The notes beneath the pieces are model-generated. The model saw nothing but the letters and a program-made list of their open reading frames with translations. It was not told the DNA's origin and did not search any database. The position numbers were made by a program, and so were the translations under genes. This document shows, one piece after another, positions 16,335 to 25,669 of a stretch of DNA of 64,000 bases. The first letter of the stretch is position 1. Each line of letters begins with the position of its first letter. The stretch is from Gammaproteobacteria bacterium RIFCSPHIGHO2_12_FULL_35_23 (GTDB lineage: Bacteria > Pseudomonadota > Gammaproteobacteria > UBA12402), in contig MGXT01000001.1 in the NCBI GenBank assembly GCA_001801465.1, positions 1-64,000 on the forward strand. Direction: 5' to 3'.

Positions 16335-18338
16335 TTATCTCCCTTTTCTCAAAGGCTCCATAGCTTTATCATCATTAGGATCAATTCCTATATCATTATC
16401 CATTATTTTTCTTAAAGACTTATACATATATTGGAATTGCTTTTTAAAAAGCATAGACTTTAAACAATACTTAAAATATTCTAAACACAATTTAGCAGCA
16501 TAATTAAAACCATTGCTAGAATAATCTGACAATAAAGCGAAAACTGGTAAAAATATTCTTAGCCGATAAGTAAGCACCGGGTAACGAACCATAATCACAT
16601 GAAACCGCTTTATTCTTAAAAGTTTTAATATGCCTGGTAATTGTTGATTAACAATTTTTATTCTTTCATCTTTCTTATCTTTTATTGTATCGGTTGTACT
16701 ACTTACATCTACCTTCACTTTAGAAACAAATGCCTCTCCCCTCTTTTCTTTAGGAAAATTAAAATACCCTGTTTCTTTTGCAGCATGTTTAATTACAGTG
16801 TTTTCTGGCTCGGCATTATTTTCTTCTTTATCAAAGGTAAAATATTGTGATTTTTTTAGCTGCTCGTCATAAGCTTTTCTACCATATTTAAAAACATAGG
16901 CTGAGCCGGCTGTAGCCGTAATATAAGGTCGCCAAGCTTCTGTGATTAATTTTGGATATTCTGTTAATTGCAAAGTAGTCGTTTTGTCACTCGCATTTCG
17001 ATCAGAAATTGATAATAAATACTGCTCTTCTTCATCAATAGTTTTGCCAATGAGTCCTTGATGGCGAGCATATTCATATAAAGAAGTGCCTGGTAAAGCC
17101 TGAGCATAATTAATACTTAAATCCAATGGATTTTTATCTTTGCTTAAGCACGCAGCATAAGCAGCAAATTTGGCAGTTTCTTTGATAGTTTGTGGATTTT
17201 CACCAGGCATGCCTATAACTAATTGAATGGTTGTTTGTAATTGTGCTTCAACAATCCATTTCATGACATTATAGTTGTCTTCTAATTTTACTTTTTTCTC
17301 CATTATTTGTAACATTCGTTCACTGCCAGTCTCCATGCCAAAATAAACAGCTGAGCAACCAACTTCTTTCATTAATTTAAGATAACCAGGCGTAACACAG
17401 TTAACTCTCATTCCTGATACCCGCCACAAAATATCGTATTTTTTAATGGCATCACAAAATTCTCTTAGCCACCTTTTGTCTGTTCCAAAATTTTCATCGC
17501 CAAAGTCTACAAAACCAACATTGTAACGATCGATAATATATTCCAGCCGCTCCATTAATATAGGAATGGGTATATAACGAATCCCTTTGTCCCAGCGGTG
17601 GCAAAAAGTACATCTAGCAACACACCCTTTTGAGCCTACTAACAAACCCATTGTTTTGCCTTGTCTGTGTTTCTCGAAAATACGTGGATCTTTTGCAAAA
17701 GAACATTCTGCTAATAACGATTGGGTTGCTTGTGGAAAAAAAACATCAATATTAGAATTTCTCTCTAAATCAGTCCAATCAATATCATAAACTTCTTCTT
17801 TTGGTATTTGAATGGGATAACCTGTATTAATCAATTGATCATTATCTAAATATATTAATCCACTGATTGATGAAAAATGGGCCCTGTTTTTAGTTTCCTG
17901 AAACTTATGAACAAAAGCAGACATGGTCCGCTCACCCTCTCCAGAAACAACGAAATCAACCCCTGTTTTACGTAATAAAATTTCAGCGCTAGCACCTAAA
18001 TTACCACCTAAAACCACCGTCACATTAGGAATTTGTTGTTTTACATCTAAGGAAATTTTTTTAGCGTATTCATAAGCTGTTGAAACTACAGCACTAATAC
18101 CCAAAATATCAGGTTTAAATGCTTTAATATGCTCTAATACAATTTCATACGCGGGTCTTAAGGCATCTATATCGTACAGCTCTACACCTTCACATCCTGA
18201 TTTTCTAAGTGCTTTAATAACTGCCAAACTACCAATTGGCGGGTAAATAGAAGGGACTGGGCGAATAGGCGTGGTAATAATTAAAATTCTCAGGTTATTT
18301 TTTTTACGCGTTTGAAATGTTATAGGAATGTCTTCCAT
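16335..18338 (-). CDS. B12-binding-fold radical SAM enzyme
   Basis: A 667-residue protein in three parts. An N-terminal cobalamin-binding-like Rossmann domain (about 15-150) has [10 protein letters not shown] and [15 protein letters not shown] but no DxHxxG motif, so any cobalamin would bind without His ligation. A radical SAM core follows, with the cluster motif CVARCTFC near 238-245 and GDENFG as a later strand motif. The long C-terminal extension has a charged, low-complexity stretch near 510-550 and a possible hydrophobic segment near 580-610. Class B radical SAM enzymes methylate or rearrange unactivated carbons. The substrate is unknown; a sugar or lipid carrier in this cluster is inference. 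A paired ferredoxin gene follows directly. Confidence 0.85.
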   Translation of the reverse strand: MEDIPITFQTRKKNNLRILIITTPIRPVPSIYPPIGSLAVIKALRKSGCEGVELYDIDALRPAYEIVLEHIKAFKPDILGISAVVSTAYEYAKKISLDVKQQIPNVTVVLGGNLGASAEILLRKTGVDFVVSGEGERTMSAFVHKFQETKNRAHFSSISGLIYLDNDQLINTGYPIQIPKEEVYDIDWTDLERNSNIDVFFPQATQSLLAECSFAKDPRIFEKHRQGKTMGLLVGSKGCVARCTFCHRWDKGIRYIPIPILMERLEYIIDRYNVGFVDFGDENFGTDKRWLREFCDAIKKYDILWRVSGMRVNCVTPGYLKLMKEVGCSAVYFGMETGSERMLQIMEKKVKLEDNYNVMKWIVEAQLQTTIQLVIGMPGENPQTIKETAKFAAYAACLSKDKNPLDLSINYAQALPGTSLYEYARHQGLIGKTIDEEEQYLLSISDRNASDKTTTLQLTEYPKLITEAWRPYITATAGSAYVFKYGRKAYDEQLKKSQYFTFDKEENNAEPENTVIKHAAKETGYFNFPKEKRGEAFVSKVKVDVSSTTDTIKDKKDERIKIVNQQLPGILKLLRIKRFHVIMVRYPVLTYRLRIFLPVFALLSDYSSNGFNYAAKLCLEYFKYCLKSMLFKKQFQYMYKSLRKIMDNDIGIDPNDDKAMEPLRKGR

Positions 18339-18505
18339 TACTTTATGCCTCTCTTTTCAAGAGCTGTAAGGATATAATTACTCTAGCCTCAAATCAAGTC
18401 TATTCCTCAAATTTTGACCAATCTAAAATCCTATCACAAAAAAAGTCTCTTATTTAATAGCAAATTATTTTAAAAACTACGTAAATAAAAAGATTAATTA
18501 CTTAA

Positions 18506-20023
18506 TTATTGTTTATAGGTCTTTTCCCATAAAAAAAGAAAAGCAAAAGGTGCTAAATAAAGAATCAATACTTTAATCAGAGTAGTTAATTGAAATGAAC
18601 TATATTTTTCTAAAACTATTGCTGGTAAAAAAACCTGCAGGTGAAAAAGGGTTGCTGTTAAATAAACCAAATAAAGCGGCCCCCCTTTTATGATGGCTAT
18701 GATAAATTCCGCCGGGTGTTGAACTAAAGTTTTCCAAACTTGCAGTTCATAGGATAAATTATTCCAGTCGTTTCCAGGAATCAGCGATAAAGTTAAATTT
18801 GAACTATTACCTTCATACGCTAGCATTGATAATAAAGGTGGCAGCGCTATTAAAATTAAAACTATCCAAATTATTTTACGATACTGAGGAAACTCAAATA
18901 TCCGACTAATAAAGTAAGTAAAAGGTACAATGATAATAGGCATAAATGAAAATAGAAAATAGCGGTACCCATACCAACCACCTTGCGATACAAAATTAAC
19001 CGCCATATAAAAGTCAAGTAAGCAAGGAATAAATAATATTAACAACTGTTTTTTAACTGGATAATGCATATTGCTTAGCAAGCAAATCACTCCAATTAAA
19101 ACAAATGGCGCAGAAAAAACAAGTCCCCAATCAATTCCAAAAACAATGTGTAGTATTCTGGCAATATAAAAATTAATTGGCTGAACTGAATACATATGCC
19201 TAACGGTGCCATATCCATATCCTACATGAGCATTATTATAAATAATAGGATAAAGAGCGAAAAAAGAAATCATTAGCAACGCTAATATATAGGTTAATAT
19301 TATCCTGCGCCAATTTTTTATCGGATTAAATTTATTTTTATTAAAGCCAAATATTACGATCGGCCATAAAAATGTAAATAAAATATTGTTATATCGAGTT
19401 AAACCAACAAATGCCGCTAAAATGCCTGTAAAGATTATTAATAGACACTTTATTTTTCTATTATTTTCAACTAAATCCTCAAATTTATTTTTGTATAATA
19501 AAATAAAAAGTAATGCAGACTGTGTAAAAAATTCATAAATATGCGAATAAACTGGTCGTCTAAAAACAAACAAAGGAATCCCTTCCACTAATAGCAATAA
19601 AATAATCGCCAGTTTCACTTCTGCTGTTTTAAAAAAATAACCAAGCCCCAAATAAAGTAATAAACACGCTAACCATAAATAGAAAAGCGAGGCAAAAACA
19701 AATCCAAACAATGACCAACTGTGTTGATCATTAAAATCATTTCTTTGATTAACGATAGGATTATGGGTTAATCTATCAATGAAAGAAAACACGAATACAA
19801 AGGGCGTTGCTAGATCGCCGCAACCCACTGCAATTTCTGGTTTTTTTGAACCATAAATATTATATTCGTATTGGTAGGAAGGAAAATTACCATACACTAA
19901 AGCAGTAGCATGAGCAAAATAGGAATCATCGTCTCCGCCATATTTTAAGCCAGTCATTTGTACCTCATAAGGACGTAGTAATAAAAAGCCTAAACAAAAA
20001 ATAAGCAGCGTAATAGTTCTCAT
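18506..20023 (-). CDS. GT-C-type integral membrane glycosyltransferase (putative)
   Basis: The 505 residues form about eleven hydrophobic segments, beginning with an N-terminal helix (ITLLIFCLGFLLL) followed by a periplasmic loop with KYGGDDDSYFAHATALVYG near 27-45. An acidic cluster in the first external loop is the hallmark of GT-C transferases that use polyprenyl-phosphate sugars (GT39, GT87, ArnT). The partner GT2 enzyme at 22461-23417 may make the polyprenyl-linked donor. It ends a tightly coupled four-gene run. Substrate unknown, and a non-enzymatic membrane role is possible. Confidence 0.65.
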   Translation of the reverse strand: MRTITLLIFCLGFLLLRPYEVQMTGLKYGGDDDSYFAHATALVYGNFPSYQYEYNIYGSKKPEIAVGCGDLATPFVFVFSFIDRLTHNPIVNQRNDFNDQHSWSLFGFVFASLFYLWLACLLLYLGLGYFFKTAEVKLAIILLLLVEGIPLFVFRRPVYSHIYEFFTQSALLFILLYKNKFEDLVENNRKIKCLLIIFTGILAAFVGLTRYNNILFTFLWPIVIFGFNKNKFNPIKNWRRIILTYILALLMISFFALYPIIYNNAHVGYGYGTVRHMYSVQPINFYIARILHIVFGIDWGLVFSAPFVLIGVICLLSNMHYPVKKQLLILFIPCLLDFYMAVNFVSQGGWYGYRYFLFSFMPIIIVPFTYFISRIFEFPQYRKIIWIVLILIALPPLLSMLAYEGNSSNLTLSLIPGNDWNNLSYELQVWKTLVQHPAEFIIAIIKGGPLYLVYLTATLFHLQVFLPAIVLEKYSSFQLTTLIKVLILYLAPFAFLFLWEKTYKQ

Positions 20024-20036
20024 TAATTAAGCACCT

Positions 20037-20912
20037 TTAAAAATAATATTTTCCTTTATCGGATATACTTTCAAAACGAACAGGTATTTTCAATTGCTCT
20101 TCAAAATTTGGATTCAGATCATAATATTTTGCACCGATTAAACTATCACTACGCAAACCAAAATCCAATCCAAAAAATTCACTCACCTTTAGTCCGACTA
20201 ACAATAGTCCAAAAGGAATCGGAATAAAATATACTTTTTTATTCTTACTTTCTGCCAACCACTGCACAACTTCTTTAAAAGTAATTGGTTGCTTTGCAGC
20301 CGCTATAATTGGATTAAATATTTCCACTGGCATACTTGATAAATAGAATATTAATTCAGCTAAATTGTTAATATTACAAAGATAAAAAACCTGTTTGCCT
20401 AAACCGATAAGCGGTACAAATTTAAATCTATTAATAAATTGGTTCATAATCCCAACAAGTCCCGCTGTTTTATCGCCATAAACCAAACCTGGTCTAACTA
20501 TGATTCCGCCTAATTCTGTAACAATTTTTTCGATTGCAAGTTTAGTTTGGCCATACATTGATCTTGTATTTTCAAAAGCAGACATTGAGGAAATAAAAAT
20601 GGTTTTCTTTACTCCACAAACCTTTGCGTGCTGCAATAAGTTTATTGAACCCTGTAAATTAATTTTTGTATTAGCTTTTTTATTTCTTACTTTTAAATCA
20701 TAAGCACAATGAATCAGCACATCAACCTGACTCAGATCTGGCAACTTATTATGAGATGATAATGAAAAATACAGATGATTTTCTTTTTTCATCTTACCTG
20801 ATAACTGCCGCGTCATCTCAAAAACTTTTATATCCTGGCTTTGAAAATGTTTAACTAATCGAGAACCGATATATCCATTAGCACCAGTAATTGCACAAGT
20901 AAAATTATTCAT
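20037..20912 (-). CDS. NAD-dependent epimerase/dehydratase (extended SDR)
   Basis: This 291-residue SDR starts with ITGANGYIGSRLVKHF, has SSMSAF near 106 and YGQTKLAIEKIV near 118-129 (Tyr-x3-Lys), and a short C-terminal substrate domain. It resembles NDP-sugar or polyprenyl-sugar 4-epimerases. ATG 20912 overlaps the GMC oxidoreductase stop by 8 bases; ATG 20927 is an alternative, and neither has a clear ribosome binding site, which fits coupling. A coupled GMC oxidoreductase, GT2 and GT-C protein suggest work on a lipid-linked sugar. Confidence 0.75.
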   Translation of the reverse strand: MNNFTCAITGANGYIGSRLVKHFQSQDIKVFEMTRQLSGKMKKENHLYFSLSSHNKLPDLSQVDVLIHCAYDLKVRNKKANTKINLQGSINLLQHAKVCGVKKTIFISSMSAFENTRSMYGQTKLAIEKIVTELGGIIVRPGLVYGDKTAGLVGIMNQFINRFKFVPLIGLGKQVFYLCNINNLAELIFYLSSMPVEIFNPIIAAAKQPITFKEVVQWLAESKNKKVYFIPIPFGLLLVGLKVSEFFGLDFGLRSDSLIGAKYYDLNPNFEEQLKIPVRFESISDKGKYYF

Positions 20913-22464
20913 AAATATTACATTCATTTGCTATACGATAAGCATTAGCCATAATGGATAATGTGATTGCATGGGCTGGAATACTAGGAAAAACCGTTGC
21001 GTCCACAACATGTAACCGAGTAAAACCATAAGGTTTGCCCAATAGATCTGTTGCCACTATATCTTTATTTTTTGACATAGGAAAGCTTCCACCATAATGA
21101 TACGAACGCATAATTTTGCTAACTTGTAAAAACGACCAAACAGGAAAAAACCCTAGCAGCCTCCTGTGCTTGAACAAATATTTTCCTATTTGTTTTAACT
21201 TCTCGTCAGCTTGAAATTGATATTGTTGTAATTTTATTGTCTTGTTATCTTCCTGTAAGCTGATAAGACATCCCTCTGAATCTTGTGAGTGCAAAAAGCC
21301 CTGTAAAATTAGCATTCTATTCAAAACAGGTGTTAATCCATATTGAACTAATGGATAAAAGAGTTTAAATATTTTTTTAAATTGAGACTCATAATGATCC
21401 ATATAAGTAAATACTTCGAAATGTGCTCGATTAGACAGAATATTTTTTTCTGTCAGCTTTATGTATGCTTGAGCTAACGTGTGGAGTTTTTCCGATTTTA
21501 CTTTGCTTGTTGCCTTGTACAGAAAACACGGAAACATAAAATGCTGAGAATCCTTTAATAATACTGGTTTATTATATAAATTTAACGATGCCAATAAAAT
21601 TTTGGTAGAAAATACTGCACCCGCAGCAAGAAAAACTTGTTTGCCATAAAATTCTAGCTCATTGCCAGAATGCAGATGACTAGCTTTTATAATAATTCCT
21701 GCTTTATTTTCAATCAATTTACTGACTAAAATGTTTTTAATATAAGTAAAATTTTTTTCTTTTTCTAATTCTCGTAAAGTATCTTGGGACGAATAAATAA
21801 TTTGATAAGGACATCCGTGTTGACAATAACCACAATAAGAACAATGTGGTAACCCTGATAAAGAATTAAAGCTAACTGCTAATCTGGCGCTTCCATATTC
21901 AAATCCTTGGGGAAAAAGATTCTGTTTATGAGCACTCATATGCTGAAGCAGTATATCTGCTTGTTTGCTATGTTGATAGGTAAACAATTGATCAGTATAA
22001 AGTGGGGCTGAATTAGTACTATCAAATTTGCTAGCAGCAAGCGGCATAAACTCTAAGACTTTTTTATAATACGGTTCTAAATAACTTATTGGAAACGGCC
22101 AATCGTGAATATCTTCTGATGCATAGGGCATATTAAATGCCCCCCAAATCGTACTAAGCCCTCCTTTTGCCAAGGAAGGCTTACAATAAATGTTTTTATC
22201 GCTTATTATTTTTAAAACTTTATCAACCTGTTGATACGGGTAGTCTGAACCATAAGAAAGTTTGACATTATCTTCTTGATGAATATTATGCTTAAGTTTC
22301 TTTGCTACTTCTGGCCGCCAAGCTACTTGCAATGAATTTAAAAGAAGCTGCTTAGATTTTTCTAATTCAACGCCTGCATCTATCATAGTAACAGCTATTC
22401 CCCTGGCTAATAAGGCCTTGGCAGTCGCTACACCTGATGGGCCAGAGCCTATTATATATATCAT
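20905..22464 (-). CDS. GMC-family FAD oxidoreductase
   Basis: A 519-residue flavoprotein: the FAD motif IIGSGPSGVATAKAL at 4-18, GGLSTIWGAFNMPY near 101, and a C-terminal GMC segment with RLHVVDATVFPSIPAHAITL near 479-498. Four cysteines in HCSYCGYCQHGCPY near 215-228 could bind a metal or cluster and are unusual for GMC enzymes. The family oxidises alcohols. It lies between an SDR and a GT2 gene with overlaps on both sides, so a sugar or polyprenyl-linked sugar is the probable substrate. A two-step oxidation and reduction with the SDR, as in DprE1/DprE2 epimerisation, would fit but is inference. Confidence 0.8.
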   Translation of the reverse strand: MIYIIGSGPSGVATAKALLARGIAVTMIDAGVELEKSKQLLLNSLQVAWRPEVAKKLKHNIHQEDNVKLSYGSDYPYQQVDKVLKIISDKNIYCKPSLAKGGLSTIWGAFNMPYASEDIHDWPFPISYLEPYYKKVLEFMPLAASKFDSTNSAPLYTDQLFTYQHSKQADILLQHMSAHKQNLFPQGFEYGSARLAVSFNSLSGLPHCSYCGYCQHGCPYQIIYSSQDTLRELEKEKNFTYIKNILVSKLIENKAGIIIKASHLHSGNELEFYGKQVFLAAGAVFSTKILLASLNLYNKPVLLKDSQHFMFPCFLYKATSKVKSEKLHTLAQAYIKLTEKNILSNRAHFEVFTYMDHYESQFKKIFKLFYPLVQYGLTPVLNRMLILQGFLHSQDSEGCLISLQEDNKTIKLQQYQFQADEKLKQIGKYLFKHRRLLGFFPVWSFLQVSKIMRSYHYGGSFPMSKNKDIVATDLLGKPYGFTRLHVVDATVFPSIPAHAITLSIMANAYRIANECNIYE

Positions 22465-23417
22465 TTATGCTCTTTATTACTATTAAGATAAGGCAGGCTC
22501 AAATAAAACAAGCGATTGATCTCTTTTCTACTTTCACTGACATTATCTAAAATAATGCCGCAAACAAAACAGGATATCGCCACCAACATAATACCTGTTG
22601 ATAAAATAGCAGTGGGTAATCTTGGTATTAAATCAGTTTGAAAAAATGTAATTAATACTGGTAAAAAAATTCCTATAGAAATTAAAGCAAATATTACTCC
22701 AATTGTTGAAAAAAATAGCATGGGTCTAATGATTTTAAGTAGTACAATAATTCTCCATAAAATATGTATGCCATCATTATAAGTGCGCAATTTGCTAGAA
22801 GAACCCTCTGGCCGTATAGAATTATAAGTATAAATTTCTGCCATAGGTAATCTTTGTTCTAGCGCATGAATCGTTAATTCAGATTCAATATCAAATTTTC
22901 TTGACTTGGCAGGAAAAGATTTTACAAATCTTCTGGAAAAAACTCTATACCCAGACAGTATGTCGGTAAAATTTCTTCCAAAAAAAATTGAAACAATAGA
23001 AGAAAATAACTTGTTTCCGAAATAATGCCCGCGTCTATATATGATTTCATTATTTTTATTTAATAACCTAGATCCTACTACTACATCTAAACGCAGAGAT
23101 AAAAGTTTAACAATCATTTCATTAGCTTTACTTGCATCACAAGTATTATCACCATCTGCAAGCACATAGAGATCGGCTTCAATATCTGCAAACATTCTTC
23201 TGACAACATTACCCTTACCTTGATTAGGTTCAAAACCTATTATTGCTCCATGTTGCTTAGCTATTTCTGCTGTACTGTCATTAGAATTATTATCATAAAC
23301 ATAAATCTTACTGTTAGGTAAAACTGCTTTAAATGCTTTTACTGTATCAGCAATAGTCAGGGCCTCGTTGTGACATGGCAACAATACGGCTATATTATAA
23401 GCATTAATATCTTCCAC
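22461..23417 (-). CDS. GT2 glycosyltransferase with C-terminal membrane helices
   Basis: The 318 residues open with the GT2 core: AVLLPCHNEALTIADTV at 9-25, YDNNSNDST near 41, the metal-binding ADGDNTCD near 91 and GSRLL near 120. Two hydrophobic segments near 230-255 and 265-290 anchor it. This layout is that of polyprenyl-phosphate-sugar synthases (DPM1, GtrB, ArnC). The start is GTG 23417 with GGGGA seven bases upstream. It is the first gene of a run with a GMC oxidoreductase, an SDR and a GT-C protein that could use its product. Confidence 0.8.
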   Translation of the reverse strand: MEDINAYNIAVLLPCHNEALTIADTVKAFKAVLPNSKIYVYDNNSNDSTAEIAKQHGAIIGFEPNQGKGNVVRRMFADIEADLYVLADGDNTCDASKANEMIVKLLSLRLDVVVGSRLLNKNNEIIYRRGHYFGNKLFSSIVSIFFGRNFTDILSGYRVFSRRFVKSFPAKSRKFDIESELTIHALEQRLPMAEIYTYNSIRPEGSSSKLRTYNDGIHILWRIIVLLKIIRPMLFFSTIGVIFALISIGIFLPVLITFFQTDLIPRLPTAILSTGIMLVAISCFVCGIILDNVSESRKEINRLFYLSLPYLNSNKEHK

Positions 23418-23795
23418 TCAATTTTCCCCTAAATAAACTATCTCTAAATGCACTTAATATTATATTGATTAATGTTATGCCAAATATTAATCAATATGCT
23501 TGATATAGAACAATATTTTCTCAAGTTATCTTGCTAAAGTTAACAAGTACTAGGTTTCTTCTAAAACCAATACTAATGTATAGGAAATATACGTGTTTTT
23601 ATTGTTAAATTCTACTAGCCTTACGTAAAATGATAGATTTATCTAAATACATGTTGCAAAGAATCAGAAGAAAAATTTAAAGAAATTACTCAAAGGTGAT
23701 GCAGATTATCTGGTTGTGACCCTGCCATTAATTTAAATACCTTCGGGATTATCTACCAGCATTCCTTTAAATATAAAAATTAATTATTGCCTCCA
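23418..23795. other. 378-base gene-free interval
   Basis: No credible gene on either strand. The part next to the GT2 gene holds the palindrome at 23462-23497 and a possible minus-strand promoter (TTGGCA at 23483-23478 with a TATTAA 18 bases on). Around 23658-23790 one plus-strand frame reads an open stretch broken by an in-frame stop, which I do not recognise. Confidence 0.5.
23462..23497. promoter_or_regulatory. 12-bp inverted repeat in front of the GT2 operon
   Basis: ATATTGATTAAT (23462-23473) and its exact reverse complement (23486-23497) are separated by 12 bases. The spacer contains TGCCAA, which read on the minus strand is a TTGGCA -35-like box. The dyad lies 45-80 bases upstream of the GTG at 23417. 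Without a T-run it looks more like an operator than a terminator, though in AT-rich DNA it could be chance. Confidence 0.35.
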
Positions 23796-24605
23796 TTAAT
23801 TAGTCTTGCGTCGTAATACTATTACATAGTGTAAAGCAATAAAGCGTTCAAATGGTTTTAATAAATACTCAACCCACTTAAGCATCCTAATCATTTTATT
23901 GGGAACTAATTGTCGGAAACTAACTCCGCCCGATAATAAATAACGAAGATAATTATTAATAGTAGCCTGATACACAATTTCTAATTCAGGAAACTCTTCT
24001 TCAAATTGCTTCCGATCTCTAATAAATATAAGATAAGACAGCGCTTGATTGGCATCAGACATTACATAACGAGGATCACGAATAGACTCCCATGCTTTTT
24101 GTTTGGAATTAAAATGCTCTTCTTTATGTATATACGCATAAAGCAAATGGGCTGCCCACCCATAATACGGCTCTATTAATACTATGCCACCCCCTGGCAC
24201 TAGTGTACGCTTCAATTCAGAGAAAAACTTTCTAGGTTCTGGTAGATGATGAAAACAATTAATAGCGTAAAAACCCCGCACTGATTGACTCTCCAAATTC
24301 ATATTTTGTATATCCAAAATACGATCATGATGAGACGAAGCTTTTATATCTGTAGAAATGATATGCGGGTAAACTTGTTTAAAAAAGCTTGCTCCTGCAC
24401 CTACTTCAATTTCTAAACCTTTTCCATTTAATAGTTTCTTATTTAATCCAATACAAAGATCATAAAATTCCTTAAATACTTCTTTGATCATTGGCTTTTC
24501 TACCAAAATACTAAGATTAACATCAACTAATTCAGTAGAATCAACGTCAACCCCCTCCAAGCGGGGATCACTTAATTTAGCTCGTAAAGTAGAAATTATT
24601 CCCAT
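23796..24605 (-). CDS. class I SAM methyltransferase
   Basis: This 269-residue protein carries a SAM motif I variant GLEIEVGAGASFFKQVYP near 62-79, the acidic loop STDIKAS and NCFHHLPEPRKFF near 116-128, then GGGIVLIEPYYG near 141. That is the Methyltransf_11 layout. A strong ribosome binding site, GAGGAG, sits before ATG 24605. It stands alone between 119- and 378-base gaps. Target unknown; a sugar or lipid-linked glycan is likely from context. Confidence 0.75.
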   Translation of the reverse strand: MGIISTLRAKLSDPRLEGVDVDSTELVDVNLSILVEKPMIKEVFKEFYDLCIGLNKKLLNGKGLEIEVGAGASFFKQVYPHIISTDIKASSHHDRILDIQNMNLESQSVRGFYAINCFHHLPEPRKFFSELKRTLVPGGGIVLIEPYYGWAAHLLYAYIHKEEHFNSKQKAWESIRDPRYVMSDANQALSYLIFIRDRKQFEEEFPELEIVYQATINNYLRYLLSGGVSFRQLVPNKMIRMLKWVEYLLKPFERFIALHYVIVLRRKTN

Positions 24606-24724
24606 TTTCTCCTCTTACACACCGATGACACATTTTACTCTATCTTAGCAAAGTGTAATTAAATTATTTTAACTCTTTTTTCTAGCTGTTCATCAAGTTA
24701 AAACATATTAAGAAACATAGTAAA

Positions 24725-25645
24725 TTATTGTGGCTTAATAAAGATATTATTTTCTTTATTACGCTGCCAAATTTCTTTACAAGTTCTCCAGTTACCAGAA
24801 AAATGCTTAATAACTTTTTTATACCATAAAAAAGTCTTTTCACCTTTATTACGCCAAAAAGATTCTTTACCACACATAACCAGTTCAGGTAATGGCTCAT
24901 CTGAAATATCTAGTGGATGAATATAAAAAGAAGTGTCTCCATACTGTAGAGTTTGCTTTAACCCTAAAATTGGAATATGTGGCCCCAACATACGAAATGC
25001 CGGCCCACCACCGACTGGTAATCTAAATTTAAAAATTGACCAATAGGGCCATGGTAACTCCATTAGTTTTTTATTATTTTCACTTGCAGGCCAATAAAAC
25101 GGTTGTCTTAAGCCAATTTGTTTTAAGTCACCAAGTTTATTATATAAATCGTTTACAGCAACTGACGAATCATATTGAAATCCTAAATTTAACAATATCT
25201 CAACCATCCAATAGTGAAAATAAGCAAAAGGAGATCTAAACCCCTTAACTTCAGTATTAAGTTTATCCTCTAGAAGATATTTTGCTTGCTTAATGTTTTC
25301 AAAAAATAACTTTTCTTCTTTTTTTACATCTATGCCGGTGTAAGCAATATGATGAAGATCATGACAGCCAATCTCATGCCCTCTTGCTACGATTTGTTTA
25401 AACACTTGTTTATAGTCTTCTAACAGATCTGCAACAATAAAAAAAGTTGCCTTGATATTTTGTTCATCATAAAAATCCAATAAATCATTGATTGGACGCT
25501 CTAGCAGGTTAACGCTTGGAAGCCTTTCTTTCAATGCAATGACCCTCTCATTTGCTCCTTCAATCCCTGCATGAAACTCTGAGTCATGAAACCAATCTTC
25601 AACATCAACAGAAAGCGCTATTTTATTTGCAGCATCTTTTTTCAT
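24725..25645 (-). CDS. polysaccharide deacetylase (NodB homology domain)
   Basis: The 306 residues have the NodB motifs in order: motif 1 SVDVEDWF near 11-18 (catalytic base and metal Asp), TFFIVAD near 72, motif 2 HEIGCHDLHH near 94-103 (metal His residues) and motif 3 RSPFAY near 143-148. There is no signal peptide, so it acts in the cytoplasm, like the PuuE/PIG-L-style deacetylases that treat sugar nucleotides or lipid-linked sugars. Close to DUF3473-type deacetylases of exopolysaccharide clusters. It is 24 bases downstream of the LIC12162-like gene. Confidence 0.85.
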   Translation of the reverse strand: MKKDAANKIALSVDVEDWFHDSEFHAGIEGANERVIALKERLPSVNLLERPINDLLDFYDEQNIKATFFIVADLLEDYKQVFKQIVARGHEIGCHDLHHIAYTGIDVKKEEKLFFENIKQAKYLLEDKLNTEVKGFRSPFAYFHYWMVEILLNLGFQYDSSVAVNDLYNKLGDLKQIGLRQPFYWPASENNKKLMELPWPYWSIFKFRLPVGGGPAFRMLGPHIPILGLKQTLQYGDTSFYIHPLDISDEPLPELVMCGKESFWRNKGEKTFLWYKKVIKHFSGNWRTCKEIWQRNKENNIFIKPQ

Positions 25646-25669
25646 AAATCTCTTAAAATATACCGATGA

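Noticed and set aside
23650..23793. Possible pseudogene remnant on the plus strand
   Set aside because: One frame reads an open stretch broken by a TAA, but I cannot match it to any family, and AT-rich DNA gives such stretches by chance.
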